From: Tissierella pigra | GTDB lineage: Bacteria; Bacillota; Clostridia; Tissierellales; Tissierellaceae | Length of the DNA: 41,350 bases | NCBI RefSeq assembly: GCF_009695605.1 | Contig: NZ_VUNQ01000031.1 | Span: forward strand, 1 to 41,350 | Direction of reading: 5' to 3' | In this document: positions 15,702 to 23,389 of the stretch, in pieces | Layout: every line of letters starts with the position of its first letter | Numbering within the stretch: the first letter of the stretch is position 1 | Position numbers and translations under genes: made by a program | The notes under the pieces: model-generated | The model's input: the letters and a program-made list of their open reading frames with translations, nothing else | Told to the model about the DNA's origin: nothing | Database searches by the model: none

Positions 15702-17288
15702 ATGAAGAATATAACTGAAGTCAAAGAATTACAACTTAATAATGATGACCTTAAAAATGAGAATGCAAAGCTTCAACATGAACTGGAAATAGCAAATGCC
15801 AAGATTAAATGGTATGAGGAGCAATTTAAGCTGAATTCAGCTAAGAAATATGGTAAATCCAGCGATAGTTTTGATGAAGAGCAAATCTCATTTTTTAATG
15901 AAGCTGAGATTACTCAGAGACCTGAGAAAGAAGAACTGGTTCTTGAAAAAATTACTTATGAAAGAAGTAAAAAGAGAGGGACCAATAAACCATCCTTTGA
16001 AGATCTTCCGATAGAGAGAATAGAATACCAAATTCCGGAGGAAGAACAGGTTTGTGGAGAATGTAATTCTAAGATTCATGAAATGTCAGTTGAAATAAGA
16101 AAAGAGCTTAAAGTTATACCTGCTCAGGTATGTATCGTTGAGCACGTTAGAAAAGTATATTCCTGTAGACAATGTGAGAAAACAGCTGATAAGACTCCTA
16201 TCATTACAGCGCCTATGCCAGCTCCTGTAATATCAGGTAGTTTTGCTTCGCCAAGTTTAATCGCATATTTAATGTACCAAAAATACTTTGCAGCACTTCC
16301 TTTAGATAGACAGGAGAAGATATTTAGAGACTTTGGAATAGAAATCTCAAAACAGAATATGTCCAACTGGATAATAAAGGCTTCTGAACTTTGGCTTGAA
16401 TCACTCTTTGAAAGATTGAGAAAAGAGTTACTAAAAGAAACCTTTATACAGGCTGATGAGAGTCCCCTTAGAGTTCTAACCAAAGATGGCAAACCTACTG
16501 ACAGCAAGTCATACATGTGGCTTTACAAAAGTGGTAACTTTGGGAGAAAGATCTCATTGTATGAATATCAGCCCTCCAGAAGCGGTAAACATGCAAGGAA
16601 ATTTCTTGAGGGATTTCATGGTTTTTTGCAATCGGATGATTATGCAGGATATAATTCTGTGGAGGACATAACTAGAGTAGGCTGCCTAGCTCACGCAAGA
16701 CGCTACTATACGGATGCCCTTAAGATACTTCCAAAGGAAGCGGAAATTGAATCCACTAATGCCCATAAAGCATTAAAATATTTCAGACAAATGTTTCACC
16801 TAGAATCAAAGTGGAAGGATTTATCCCTTGATGAACGGCAAAAGATTAGAAATATTGAATTAAAGCCTGTATTAGAGGCCTATTTGTCATGGCTTCAAGA
16901 AGTTCAGCCTAAGATTGTAAAGAAAAGCAAGCTTGGACAAGCAATCAACTATAGTTTATCAAACTGGGAACTATTCAATAATATACTAAAAGATGGACAA
17001 TGTGAACTAAGTAATAACGGCGCAGAACGAGCTATAAAGCCATTTGTGATAGGCCGAAAAAACTATCTCTTCTGCAAATCACCCCATGGTGCAAAGGCTA
17101 GTGCAATGATATATAGTATAGTAGAAACAGCTAAAATGAACAATCTGAATCCATTCTACTATCTGAAATATTTATTTGAGCAGATTCCGAATACAAAACT
17201 TACTGCTCCGGAGGCCCTAGATCACCTTCTTCCTTGGTCAGAAACATTGCCTGAGGAATGTAGGAGACTATTTAATACCAAGAAATAG
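15702..17288 (+). CDS. tnpC: IS66 transposase TnpC, intact
   Basis: The 528-residue DDE transposase has an N-terminal coiled coil (about 5-45), a zinc-finger segment (CGECNSKI and YSCRQCEK, about 112-162), the catalytic domain and the IS66 C-terminal segment (SAMIYSIVETAKMNNLNPFY). The triad is visible: Asp in FIQADESPL, Asp in LQSDDYAGY, and Glu in NNGAERAIKPFVIGRKNYLF. No frameshift or stop is present, so the element could still be active. Confidence 0.93.
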   Translation: MKNITEVKELQLNNDDLKNENAKLQHELEIANAKIKWYEEQFKLNSAKKYGKSSDSFDEEQISFFNEAEITQRPEKEELVLEKITYERSKKRGTNKPSFEDLPIERIEYQIPEEEQVCGECNSKIHEMSVEIRKELKVIPAQVCIVEHVRKVYSCRQCEKTADKTPIITAPMPAPVISGSFASPSLIAYLMYQKYFAALPLDRQEKIFRDFGIEISKQNMSNWIIKASELWLESLFERLRKELLKETFIQADESPLRVLTKDGKPTDSKSYMWLYKSGNFGRKISLYEYQPSRSGKHARKFLEGFHGFLQSDDYAGYNSVEDITRVGCLAHARRYYTDALKILPKEAEIESTNAHKALKYFRQMFHLESKWKDLSLDERQKIRNIELKPVLEAYLSWLQEVQPKIVKKSKLGQAINYSLSNWELFNNILKDGQCELSNNGAERAIKPFVIGRKNYLFCKSPHGAKASAMIYSIVETAKMNNLNPFYYLKYLFEQIPNTKLTAPEALDHLLPWSETLPEECRRLFNTKK

Positions 17289-17370
17289 AACAAGTCCTAT
17301 TTATGATGATCTAATTATCTCATAGATAGGACTTTATTTATAGGTGTGCTATATTTGACGGATACGGATA

Positions 17371-17490
17371 GAAATTAAATAGATTGATCTACTACCATTT
17401 ATAATTGCTTAGTAGCCATAGTAAATATAGGTAATTTACTTAATCCATTTTTACCTTTTTTATCAGCTAAAGTTAAGTAGCAGTTAATTA
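17371..17490 (+). pseudogene. relic of the metG 3' region
   Basis: This stretch aligns with the intact metG at about 20086-20205. The clearest block is TAGTAGCCATAGTAAATATAG (17410-17430), shared without change apart from the ends, within about 95 bp of roughly 80% identity by eye. Small indels break the frame. With the 5' relic at 12432-12566 it marks a second, destroyed metG copy, now split by about 4.8 kb that includes the secreted-protein gene and IS66. Confidence 0.75.
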
Positions 17491-17502
17491 AAAAATCTCT
17501 CT

Positions 17503-17557
17503 AAAAAAAGAGCCACCCAAAAGTGATTTGTTTCATCACTGTTGAGGTGGGCTCTTT
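17503..17557 (-). terminator. Rho-independent terminator of folT
   Basis: On the minus strand AAGAGCCCACC pairs with GGGTGGCTCTT (one bulge), an inner ATCACT/AGTGAT-type pair closes the loop, and seven T follow (17509-17503). It lies 45 bp after the folT stop. Confidence 0.8.
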
Positions 17558-17602
17558 TAAATATGCTGACATATAATAATCGAAATCTCAAATTTTCAAT
17601 TA

Positions 17603-18124
17603 TTATATAAAATCAAAATGCTTTGTTACTGTATCATTTATTGCTTTTAAAAGTATGGCATATATAGGGATTGAAACTATTTGCTTTGCAGCTGCTCTGT
17701 AAATATAGTACCATACAGTGTTTTTACCAGTAAGTAATGAGATAAATATAGGTACCATAACTACAGAGGTTATAGTTTGTCCAATAAGAATACCAATAAA
17801 AATTTTCCATAATTTGTAGTTTGGATATTTATCTCCTAGCAATTTTGTTATAATTACTGGGATAGCACCAGTTAAAGCAGATGTCAAAGTAAACAGCGGA
17901 TTAAATCCTGCTGTTGCAGATGGTCTAATTAAAAATCCTACTACATCTGCTAATCCCCCAACTATAAAACCCATTAAAGGTCCCATAGCATATCCTGAAA
18001 ATATTATTGGAAATCCTCCGAAGCTGATACTTCCAATTCTCATGGTGTTAATCGCTACAGATATTGCTATAAAAATAGCTGCGTAAGCGATTTTCTTTGT
18101 TGTGAATATACTTTTTTTAACCAT
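17603..18124 (-). CDS. folT: folate-specific ECF transporter S component
   Basis: FolT is the membrane substrate-binding subunit of an energy-coupling-factor importer; the shared EcfA/A'/T module must be encoded elsewhere. The 173-residue protein has about six hydrophobic segments. KIAYAAIFIAISVAINTMRI, then FGGFPIIFSGYAMGPLMGFI and GGLADVVGFLIRPSATAGFN (the conserved family loop) fit the folate group of S components. The strongest support is a THF riboswitch in its leader, as known for clostridial folT genes. Start ATG at 18124 follows AAAGGAG, which is held in a hairpin. Confidence 0.9.
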   Translation of the reverse strand: MVKKSIFTTKKIAYAAIFIAISVAINTMRIGSISFGGFPIIFSGYAMGPLMGFIVGGLADVVGFLIRPSATAGFNPLFTLTSALTGAIPVIITKLLGDKYPNYKLWKIFIGILIGQTITSVVMVPIFISLLTGKNTVWYYIYRAAAKQIVSIPIYAILLKAINDTVTKHFDFI

Positions 18125-18131
18125 TAAAAAA

Positions 18132-18168
18132 ACTCCTTTCTTTTATGACCTGCACATAAGAAAGAAGT
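18132..18168 (-). promoter_or_regulatory. folT expression platform: hairpin that hides the ribosome site
   Basis: In the minus-strand RNA CTTCTTTCTTATG pairs with CATAAAAGAAAGGAG, which includes the AAAGGAG ribosome site. Seven U follow, so the hairpin could work as a translational sequestor, as a terminator, or both. It lies between the THF aptamer and the start codon. Confidence 0.6.
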
Positions 18169-18173
18169 CCTAT

Positions 18174-18266
18174 GGCAGTGAACGCAATAACAAACCGCAA
18201 GCATGGCTTTTCGTCTTGAGACAACGTTCCATTCTCAAACACTTAACGCTTGTTATCTACTCTGTC
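18174..18266 (-). ncRNA. THF (tetrahydrofolate) riboswitch
   Basis: On the minus strand the conserved elements of the THF-I class occur in order: AGAGTAGAT, GCGTTAAGTG, GAATGG, ACG-AA in the middle and GCGGT plus ATTGCGT at the 3' side. These match my memory of the folT-leader consensus closely. The RNA should bind reduced folates and turn folT down when folate is plentiful. Confidence 0.85.
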
Positions 18267-18286
18267 ATATATTATTTTCGTATTCC

Positions 18287-18315
18287 ATTATAGCATATGT
18301 TGGAGTTATTTTCCA
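18287..18315 (-). promoter_or_regulatory. promoter of the THF riboswitch-folT transcript
   Basis: Minus strand TGGAAA (18315-18310), a 17-bp spacer and TATAAT (18292-18287). Transcription would start about 12 bp before the riboswitch. Confidence 0.6.
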
Positions 18316-18356
18316 TACATATAAAAGAAACTAATCTAGAAAATAAATAGATTCTA

Positions 18357-18385
18357 TTTACTTTAGTTATAATATAGAATATAAT
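18357..18385 (+). promoter_or_regulatory. promoter of the T-box-metG transcript
   Basis: TTTACT (18357-18362), a 17-bp spacer and TATAAT (18380-18385) precede the T-box leader. Confidence 0.55.
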
Positions 18386-18402
18386 ACACATAATAATTGA
18401 AA

Positions 18403-18690
18403 TGCAAAGAAAAGGAAAGTAGCTTTAAGAATACTTTTACAGAGAGTTCCTACTAGGTGAGAAGGAGCAAAGAATATTAAAGTGAAAATGGCCTTGGAGT
18501 AGTGCACCGAAATCATAGGATTTAGGCTGCAACGGGTTCACCCGTTATAGTGATAAAGTATAATCACATTATTTGTGACGTACTTGATGAGGTCTATATC
18601 GTGAGATATAGGTAAATTAGGATGGTAACACGAAATTAAACTCTCGTTCCTAGGATTGATTCTTAGGTTTGAGAGTTTTTTTATTTATTT
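18403..18690 (+). ncRNA. methionine T-box leader
   Basis: This is a T-box riboswitch that reads the charging state of tRNA-Met. Stem I parts (AGAGAG, GGTGAGA) are present, the specifier is AUG (18488-18490) inside GAAAATGGCC, and the T-box sequence GGATGGTAACACG (18620-18632) carries UGGU, which pairs with an ACCA 3' end. The terminator AAACTCTC...GAGAGTTT (18638-18680) ends in a T-run. Uncharged tRNA-Met should stop the terminator and let metG be transcribed. Confidence 0.9.
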
Positions 18691-18712
18691 TTAAATAATA
18701 GGAGGGAAATTT

Positions 18713-20332
18713 ATGAATATTTTTATCGGAGGAGCATGGCCATATGCTAATGGCTCACTGCATATAGGACATATAGCAGCATTGCTGCCAGGAGATGTTA
18801 TAGCAAGATATTTTAGAGCAAAGGGTGAGGAGGTATTATATGTATCGGGAAGTGATTGTCATGGTACACCTATATCCATAAGGGCTAAAAGAGAAAATAT
18901 ATCCCCTAGAGAAATCACAGATAAATATCATAATGAATTCAAATATTGTTTTGAGAAATTAGGATTTTCTTATGATATATATTCTAGGACTGATGATGAA
19001 TATCATAAGAAAGAGGTTCAAAACATCATCAAAATATTATATGACAATGATTTAATATATGAAAAAGAAGTAGAACAGCTATTTTGTAAGGAGTGTAATC
19101 AGTTTTTAGCTGATAGATTTATTGAAGGTGTATGTCCAGTATGTAAAAACCTTGCAAGGGGAGATCAATGTGATGCTTGTTCTACTATTTTAGAACCTCT
19201 GGAACTTAAAGAAAGGAAATGTAAACTTTGTGGCAGTGAACCAGTGGTTAAAAATGTAAAACAATTATTTTTTAGACTATCAAACTTTGAAAAGGAAATA
19301 AGAGATGCTCTAAATAAAAATAGAAAAGATTGGAGAATAAATGCAGTAAATAATACGGAAAGATATTTAAATGAAGGATTGCAAGACAGAGCCATATCAA
19401 GAGAGTTATCATGGGGTATAGATATACCAATAAAAGGATATGAGGACAAAAAAGTTTATGTATGGGTAGATGCAGTATTAGGATATTTTACTTTAAGCAA
19501 AAAATGGGGGCTGGAGAATCCTAAAGACTGGAAAAGGTTTTGGGATGATGAAGCTATATCATATTATATTCACGGAAAAGATAATATACCATTTCATACA
19601 ATAATTTTACCATCACTATTAAAAGGTGTGGATATTGATAAATTTCCTAATAATATAGTTTCAAGTGAATATGTTACCCTGGAAGGAAAGAAAATATCAA
19701 CTAGTAATAATTGGGCAGTATGGGTTCCAGATATTATTGAAAAATATAATATTGATTCACTGAGGTATTTTTTCATAATCAATGGTCCAGAAAAAAGGGA
19801 TACGGATTTCTCTTGGAGAGAATTTGTTAATAAAAATAATGGAGAGTTATTAGGAGTATATGGAAATTTAGTAAATAGAACTTTGGTATTTCTGAAAAAA
19901 TACTTTAATAGCGAAGTGCCAAAAGGACAGTTAAATTCTAAAATAAAAGAAGATATTGATACTTTGTATAAAGAAATTGGAATTCTTATAGAAGGTGGAA
20001 ACCTAAAAATATCAGTAGAAAAAATATTTGATTTTACTAGAAGTATAAATAAATATTTTGATGATACAGCTCCTTGGATTACAATCAATACAAATAAAAT
20101 CAAATGTACTGATACCATTTACAATTGTCTAGTAGCCATAGTAAATATAGCTAATCTACTTCAGCCTTTTTTACCATTTTCATCAGTTAAGGTTAAGGAT
20201 TGGTTAAATTGTACTTCTAATACTTGGGAATATATAGAGATAGAAATAGGAAATAGAATAAAAGAATTTGGTATTCTATTTGAAAGATTAGATAAAAGTA
20301 TAATAGATGAGGAATTAAGCAAATTACTTTAG
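18713..20332 (+). CDS. metG: methionyl-tRNA synthetase
   Basis: Class I synthetase that charges tRNA-Met. HIGH is at 17-20 (SLHIGH), the KMSKS-type loop is KISTS at 327-331, and the connective peptide has eight Cys in four CxxC pairs (125/128, 141/144, 153/156, 170/173), the two-zinc type. At 539 aa it lacks the C-terminal tRNA-binding (EMAP-like) domain that many bacterial enzymes carry. ATG at 18713 follows GGAGGG. It is behind a Met-specific T-box. Relics of another metG copy lie at 12432 and 17371, so this gene survived a duplication or replaced the other copy. Confidence 0.93.
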   Translation: MNIFIGGAWPYANGSLHIGHIAALLPGDVIARYFRAKGEEVLYVSGSDCHGTPISIRAKRENISPREITDKYHNEFKYCFEKLGFSYDIYSRTDDEYHKKEVQNIIKILYDNDLIYEKEVEQLFCKECNQFLADRFIEGVCPVCKNLARGDQCDACSTILEPLELKERKCKLCGSEPVVKNVKQLFFRLSNFEKEIRDALNKNRKDWRINAVNNTERYLNEGLQDRAISRELSWGIDIPIKGYEDKKVYVWVDAVLGYFTLSKKWGLENPKDWKRFWDDEAISYYIHGKDNIPFHTIILPSLLKGVDIDKFPNNIVSSEYVTLEGKKISTSNNWAVWVPDIIEKYNIDSLRYFFIINGPEKRDTDFSWREFVNKNNGELLGVYGNLVNRTLVFLKKYFNSEVPKGQLNSKIKEDIDTLYKEIGILIEGGNLKISVEKIFDFTRSINKYFDDTAPWITINTNKIKCTDTIYNCLVAIVNIANLLQPFLPFSSVKVKDWLNCTSNTWEYIEIEIGNRIKEFGILFERLDKSIIDEELSKLL

Positions 20333-20476
20333 GGAATAAAGATAGTTTTATAAATCTACAGCTTGTTATATCACAAAAGTAGGAATGGAAATTATAAATA
20401 TACTTGTAAATAATATTTATATATAGTACAATAATGAACATAGGTTCTTTTATTAATTTATATAGTTGGTGATAAA

Positions 20477-20704
20477 GTGAATGAACAAAGAGATATGTTT
20501 TCTATTATAAATATAAACAATAAAAACCCAGATTCAGATATTCCAAAGGATGTAAAACTAAGACCTAAGGAATTATGGTGTCCATATTGTTCTAAACCAG
20601 TAATATTTATAAAAGATAAGGAATTAGGTGTGAGAAAATGTCCTTATTGTAAGGTAAGTGATAGAGATTACAATGTAAAAAAGATAAATAAAAAATGGTT
20701 ATAA
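20477..20704 (+). CDS. small zinc-ribbon protein
   Basis: A 75-residue protein with CPYC (about 35-38) and CPYC (about 54-57), a classic two-knuckle zinc ribbon, followed by a basic tail. GTG at 20477 is preceded by GGTGA with 6-nt spacing. A terminator follows at once. It may bind nucleic acid or another protein; no family name is offered. Confidence 0.65.
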   Translation: MNEQRDMFSIININNKNPDSDIPKDVKLRPKELWCPYCSKPVIFIKDKELGVRKCPYCKVSDRDYNVKKINKKWL

Positions 20705-20738
20705 AACCCTTTATCTGCATTAAGGTAAAGGGTTTTTT
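20703..20738 (+). terminator. Rho-independent terminator
   Basis: AAAACCCTTTATC pairs with GGTAAAGGGTTTTT, and the right arm ends in six T. Confidence 0.85.
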
Positions 20739-20834
20739 CAAATATTTCAAAACTAATAAGGACAAGCAGGGGGTTTTGGTATATAATTGGTATATAATAT
20801 ATAATGATCCAAATTTTCCACAGGGGGGATACAA

Positions 20835-23312
20835 GTGTTAAAGTTCATCAAAAAAGGTAAAAAACAAGGGAATATTGAGCCTGTAGAAAAAGAAAATAAA
20901 GGGGCAAGATTAGAATTTTCTAAAGATGCAGGAATCTTAAAAAAGAATCAGCAGCATATTGTTGAAAGATTAGCAATGAAAATAGATGAAACAGCCTTTG
21001 CTACAGATAACTTAATTAAGATTACATATGATTTAGCAGACCATGTGGAAGTCCAAATGGATTCTATAAATAATGTTGTAAATGAAATGGGAACTTATTC
21101 AGCATTGGCAGAAGAGGTTTTTGCTAATACAGAGAATTCAAGACAAATTGCTGCAACTACATTGGATATTGCTAACTCTGGAAATGAGGCAGTGACTAAT
21201 TCTATTAATGCAATGAATGAAATTCAAAAATCCGTTATTTATGCTAAAGAAGTAGTAAATAATTTAAATAAAAAATCAGAACATATAGATGAAATGTTAA
21301 AGGTAATAAATAATATATCATATAATACGAATTTATTGGCTCTTAATGCCTCTATAGAGGCTGCACGAGCAGGAGATGCAGGCCGTGGATTTGCTGTTGT
21401 AGCTAACGAAGTAAAAAAACTTGCAGATAACAGTGCCCATTCTGCTGATCAAATAGCAAAAACAATACAAGAGATAAATGGAGAAATCACAAATACTATG
21501 AAGGCAATGGATGATAGTATGTTGAGGATTCAAGAAGGAGCAGAGATTGCTAATAATACAATGATTGTTTTTAACGAGATAATCGATGCCATAAATACTA
21601 CATCAAAGGTAACAGAAGAAATCAACGAGGCAATAGCGAAACAAACTGCCAGTTTAGAAAGTGTAATAGATTGTACTGTAGATATGACTGATACTTCAAA
21701 AAGAGTTACATCTCTAGTAGATATTGCATCTTTAAATACTCAATATACTAAGACTTCCTTAAAAATATTAGCCGAAGTATCGAAGGATTTGCATAGTATA
21801 TCAAATAAGCTGTTGGAAGAAATTGATACAGATGTTCTTGCTGAAAATGTGTTAAATATTAGTATCAATTCTAAACCAATAGAATTTGACCCTCAACTAG
21901 CTCATGACCAAGAAAGTGCTCAAGTTCTATTTAATATTTATGGTGCACTTCTATATATAGGTTCAACAGGAGAAATCTCTCCAGGAGTGGCTAAGTCTTG
22001 GTATGTGGAAGATGATGGAGTTACTTGGACATTCTCTTTAAGGAAAGGTACAAAGTTTCATAATGGAAGAGAAATAACTGCCAATGATGTGAAGTATTCC
22101 TATGAAAGAATGTTAAATCCAAGGTTTAATTCTCCTAATACTTGGTTTTTAGAACATATAGAAGGTGCAAAAGAATATACAACTGGTAAGGCCAGTGAAG
22201 TAATAGGTGTTAAAGTAATAGATAGATATAGACTATCAATTAAGTTAATTAATCCATATAGTGGATTTTTATTAAACTTAGGTCAGTTTAGTACTTGTAT
22301 ATTGGCAAAAGAAGATGTGGAGCAAGGTAAGATAACAGGCTGTGGACCGTATATTCTAGAGGAAGTAACAGATGAATATTGTAGTCTCCTAGCATTTAAA
22401 GATTACTATGGTGGTATACCTTATCAAGAAAAGATAGTCATAAACTACAGAAATGATAATGATTTAGAAGGATTTGTTGATGGAAAATATGATATTATTA
22501 CAGCCAATAGCAAGGATGAATTTAATAAAGTTAAAAATATGGAAAATGCAAATATTTATTTGGCAGATGTTTTAGGAACTTACTATTTAGGATTTAATAT
22601 GGAAAGTACTTCAACTTTCGCAAAGAGTAAAGAAGCTAGACAAGCATTAAATATGGCAATAAATAAAAAGAAAATAGTAGATGATATATTAGGAGAGTTA
22701 GGACAAGAGGCAAAGGGGATTATTCCATCAAGAATAGTTGATAATAGTTGTTTAACTAATATCTCTTATAATTCTTCTAAAGCAAAGGATATATTAAAAA
22801 AAGAAGGTCTATATAGTTTAGGTAGAGCTTTAAAAATAATTATAAGAGATGAACCCGAAGATGCCATATTTTATAGAATGAGTCAATATATTTTGAAGGA
22901 CTTAGAGGAATTGGGAATTAATTATGAAGTGAAGAAAATAGATGTTAAGAACTATTATACAAGAGAAGTCATTTCAAATTGTGATATATTTGTTGGTAGA
23001 TGGATAGCAGATACAGGAGATCCAGACAATTATTTACAGCCTTCATTTAACTATAATAATCTGACAAACTTCACAAGATATAATAACTCTAAAGTTATGG
23101 AGTTAATGGATAAAGCAAAGGAAATAATAAATCCTAATAAGAAAATGGAAGTATATAAAGAGATTCAGAAAACTATTATAGAAGACTCACCATGGGTACC
23201 TATTTTTCATCCTAAAATAGCTCTAGTTTCAAAAAAAGACATAGTTGGAGCTAGAATGAGCCCTTTAGGTATAATAAATTATGAAGATATTTTAATGGAA
23301 TCAAATAATTAA
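20835..23312 (+). CDS. soluble chemoreceptor fused to a family 5 oligopeptide-binding domain
   Basis: An 825-residue fusion. Residues about 40-330 are a methyl-accepting chemotaxis signalling domain; the kinase-contact hairpin tip [20 protein letters not shown] (171-190) is fully conserved. Residues about 345-825 are a complete SBP_bac_5 (DppA/OppA-type) fold: [40 protein letters not shown], and [16 protein letters not shown] near the end. There is no signal peptide, no membrane segment and no HAMP domain, so both domains should be in the cytoplasm. The order (signalling first, sensor last) is the reverse of normal receptors. GTG at 20835 has a GGGGGGA site before it. It may report internal peptides or solutes to CheA. 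Confidence 0.85.
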   Translation: MLKFIKKGKKQGNIEPVEKENKGARLEFSKDAGILKKNQQHIVERLAMKIDETAFATDNLIKITYDLADHVEVQMDSINNVVNEMGTYSALAEEVFANTENSRQIAATTLDIANSGNEAVTNSINAMNEIQKSVIYAKEVVNNLNKKSEHIDEMLKVINNISYNTNLLALNASIEAARAGDAGRGFAVVANEVKKLADNSAHSADQIAKTIQEINGEITNTMKAMDDSMLRIQEGAEIANNTMIVFNEIIDAINTTSKVTEEINEAIAKQTASLESVIDCTVDMTDTSKRVTSLVDIASLNTQYTKTSLKILAEVSKDLHSISNKLLEEIDTDVLAENVLNISINSKPIEFDPQLAHDQESAQVLFNIYGALLYIGSTGEISPGVAKSWYVEDDGVTWTFSLRKGTKFHNGREITANDVKYSYERMLNPRFNSPNTWFLEHIEGAKEYTTGKASEVIGVKVIDRYRLSIKLINPYSGFLLNLGQFSTCILAKEDVEQGKITGCGPYILEEVTDEYCSLLAFKDYYGGIPYQEKIVINYRNDNDLEGFVDGKYDIITANSKDEFNKVKNMENANIYLADVLGTYYLGFNMESTSTFAKSKEARQALNMAINKKKIVDDILGELGQEAKGIIPSRIVDNSCLTNISYNSSKAKDILKKEGLYSLGRALKIIIRDEPEDAIFYRMSQYILKDLEELGINYEVKKIDVKNYYTREVISNCDIFVGRWIADTGDPDNYLQPSFNYNNLTNFTRYNNSKVMELMDKAKEIINPNKKMEVYKEIQKTIIEDSPWVPIFHPKIALVSKKDIVGARMSPLGIINYEDILMESNN

Positions 23313-23316
23313 TATA

Positions 23317-23342
23317 AAGGCACCCTATTATGGGTGTCTTTT
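23317..23342 (+). terminator. Rho-independent terminator
   Basis: AAGGCACCC pairs with GGGTGTCTT (one G-U pair) and the T-rich end TCTTTT follows. Confidence 0.75.
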
Positions 23343-23389
23343 GGTATAATAAATATTATATGATTTTAAAAAGATAAGAGGAAAATAGT

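Larger units (their letters stand above)
14875..17365. mobile_element. IS66-family insertion sequence, complete
   Basis: The terminal inverted repeats are GTAAGCGTCAAATATA at 14875 and, read on the other strand, GTATCCGTCAAATATA ending at 17365 (14 of 16 match). The GTAA start and the tnpA-tnpB-tnpC order are those of IS66. No 8-bp target duplication is visible (ATTCTATC on the left, GGATAGAA on the right), which suggests that flanking DNA was deleted after insertion. The left end cuts the secreted-protein gene, and the right end abuts the metG 3' relic. Confidence 0.88.
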
